The translations under genes were made by a program, and so were the position numbers. From Planctomycetota bacterium (GTDB lineage Bacteria; Planctomycetota; Phycisphaerae; UBA1845): a stretch of 5,822 bases of DNA. The stretch spans positions 1 to 5,822 of the forward strand of contig JAJRSP010000065.1 in the NCBI GenBank assembly GCA_024278775.1, read 5' to 3'. Below, piece after piece: positions 5,612-5,822 of this stretch (position 1 is its first letter; the number at the start of each line of letters is the position of its first letter). The notes under the pieces are model-generated. The model was given only the letters and a program-made list of their open reading frames with translations. It had not been told where the DNA came from and ran no database searches.

Positions 5612-5822
5612 AGTACAGCGCAAAGTAAGCTCAAGCGATCGGGGTGCGCGGATCGACAACTCCTGGGGTCCGTGACCGTTTAGGCGGTGTTCTGGTAGCC
5701 CGGTCTCGCGTTCCAGTAGCGGGACCATCGATCGTCCTGAGATAGCCACAACGCACGAAGCGACAGGATCGACTCCACGCCCGGGATACTCCAGAACTGC
5801 TCGGTTCCCTTCACGCGATTGT
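5612..5822 (-). mobile_element. terminal part of an ISKra4-like element
   Basis: The minus strand carries a transposase C-terminus (stop at 5682-5680) followed by about 68 non-coding bases up to the break in the IS5-type transposase. That is the layout expected for the right end of an insertion sequence. The exact terminal base and any inverted repeat cannot be fixed because the other end lies outside the window. Confidence 0.5.
5680..5822 (-). CDS. transposase C-terminal fragment, ISKra4-like (partial, runs off window)
   Basis: Read on the minus strand, the last 46 codons from 5820 to the TAA at 5682-5680 encode NRVKGTEQFWSIPG, then VESILSLRALWLSQDDRW, and end SRYWNARPGYQNTA. From memory this matches the C-terminal signature of ISKra4-family transposases ('NRRVKGTEKFW...GAEAILQLRA.YLS.D....FW..RP'). 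The fragment contains no catalytic residues that can be judged. The gene continues past the window edge, so it may be intact. The family call is from motif memory over a short stretch; a related DDE family is possible. Confidence 0.65.
   Translation of the reverse strand, partial: NRVKGTEQFWSIPGVESILSLRALWLSQDDRWSRYWNARPGYQNTA

Noticed and set aside
1..5822. The window as one composite transposon bounded by two IS5-type elements
   Set aside because: The two ends (GGCTCTGTCTGAAAAC and GAAAGTGTTTAAGAAG) and the two transposase starts differ clearly, and the interior includes a housekeeping mrp gene, so they are independent insertions.

Overview
The window reads as a piece of a moderately GC-rich bacterial chromosome. 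Hand counts give about 59% G+C in two 60-base lines of the kinase gene and about 51% in positions 181-300. It holds a conserved core flanked by insertion-sequence debris. The style of the Mrp protein, the HAMP-less kinase with a PhoB-like regulator, and the IS5-type transposase starts would suit a planctomycete or a related environmental Gram-negative, but this is an impression and not a proven assignment.

Layout. Positions 1-128 are the 5' end of an IS5-type element reading out of the window on the minus strand. Positions 158-731 hold two small plus-strand genes of unknown function (58 and 119 aa), each with a good ribosome binding site. A perfect 8-bp stem-loop (816-844) lies between them and the convergent minus-strand gene mrp (852-1931), which encodes an Fe-S-cluster-handling P-loop ATPase. 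A 165-bp divergent intergenic region carries a perfect 10-bp palindrome (1971-1980). It separates mrp from a plus-strand operon of a membrane sensor histidine kinase (2097-3662), an OmpR/PhoB-family response regulator (GTG start, 3687-4367) and a putative lipoprotein with a helical repeat region and a C-terminal membrane segment (4367-5161). The last gene overlaps the regulator stop codon by one base. After a short gap comes a 58-aa predicted coiled-coil protein (5271-5447). Its stop codon sits directly on the apparent left edge of a second IS5-type element. That element is cut after 41 transposase codons (5611) by the tail of a different transposon on the minus strand, whose transposase C-terminus resembles the ISKra4 family (5680-5820).

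How the genes fit together. The kinase should sense a periplasmic or envelope signal through a roughly 210-residue extracytoplasmic domain of no recognised type. It would pass phosphate from His290 to Asp52 of the regulator, which should bind DNA through its winged helix. The translationally coupled envelope protein is the least ordinary part of the window and may be an accessory or output of this two-component system. Mrp is a housekeeping neighbour with its own divergent transcription. No CRISPR array, tRNA, rRNA or phage gene was seen. Nothing here amounts to a clearly new multi-gene system; the best leads are the coupled lipoprotein, the unannotated small ORFs and the nested insertion sequences.
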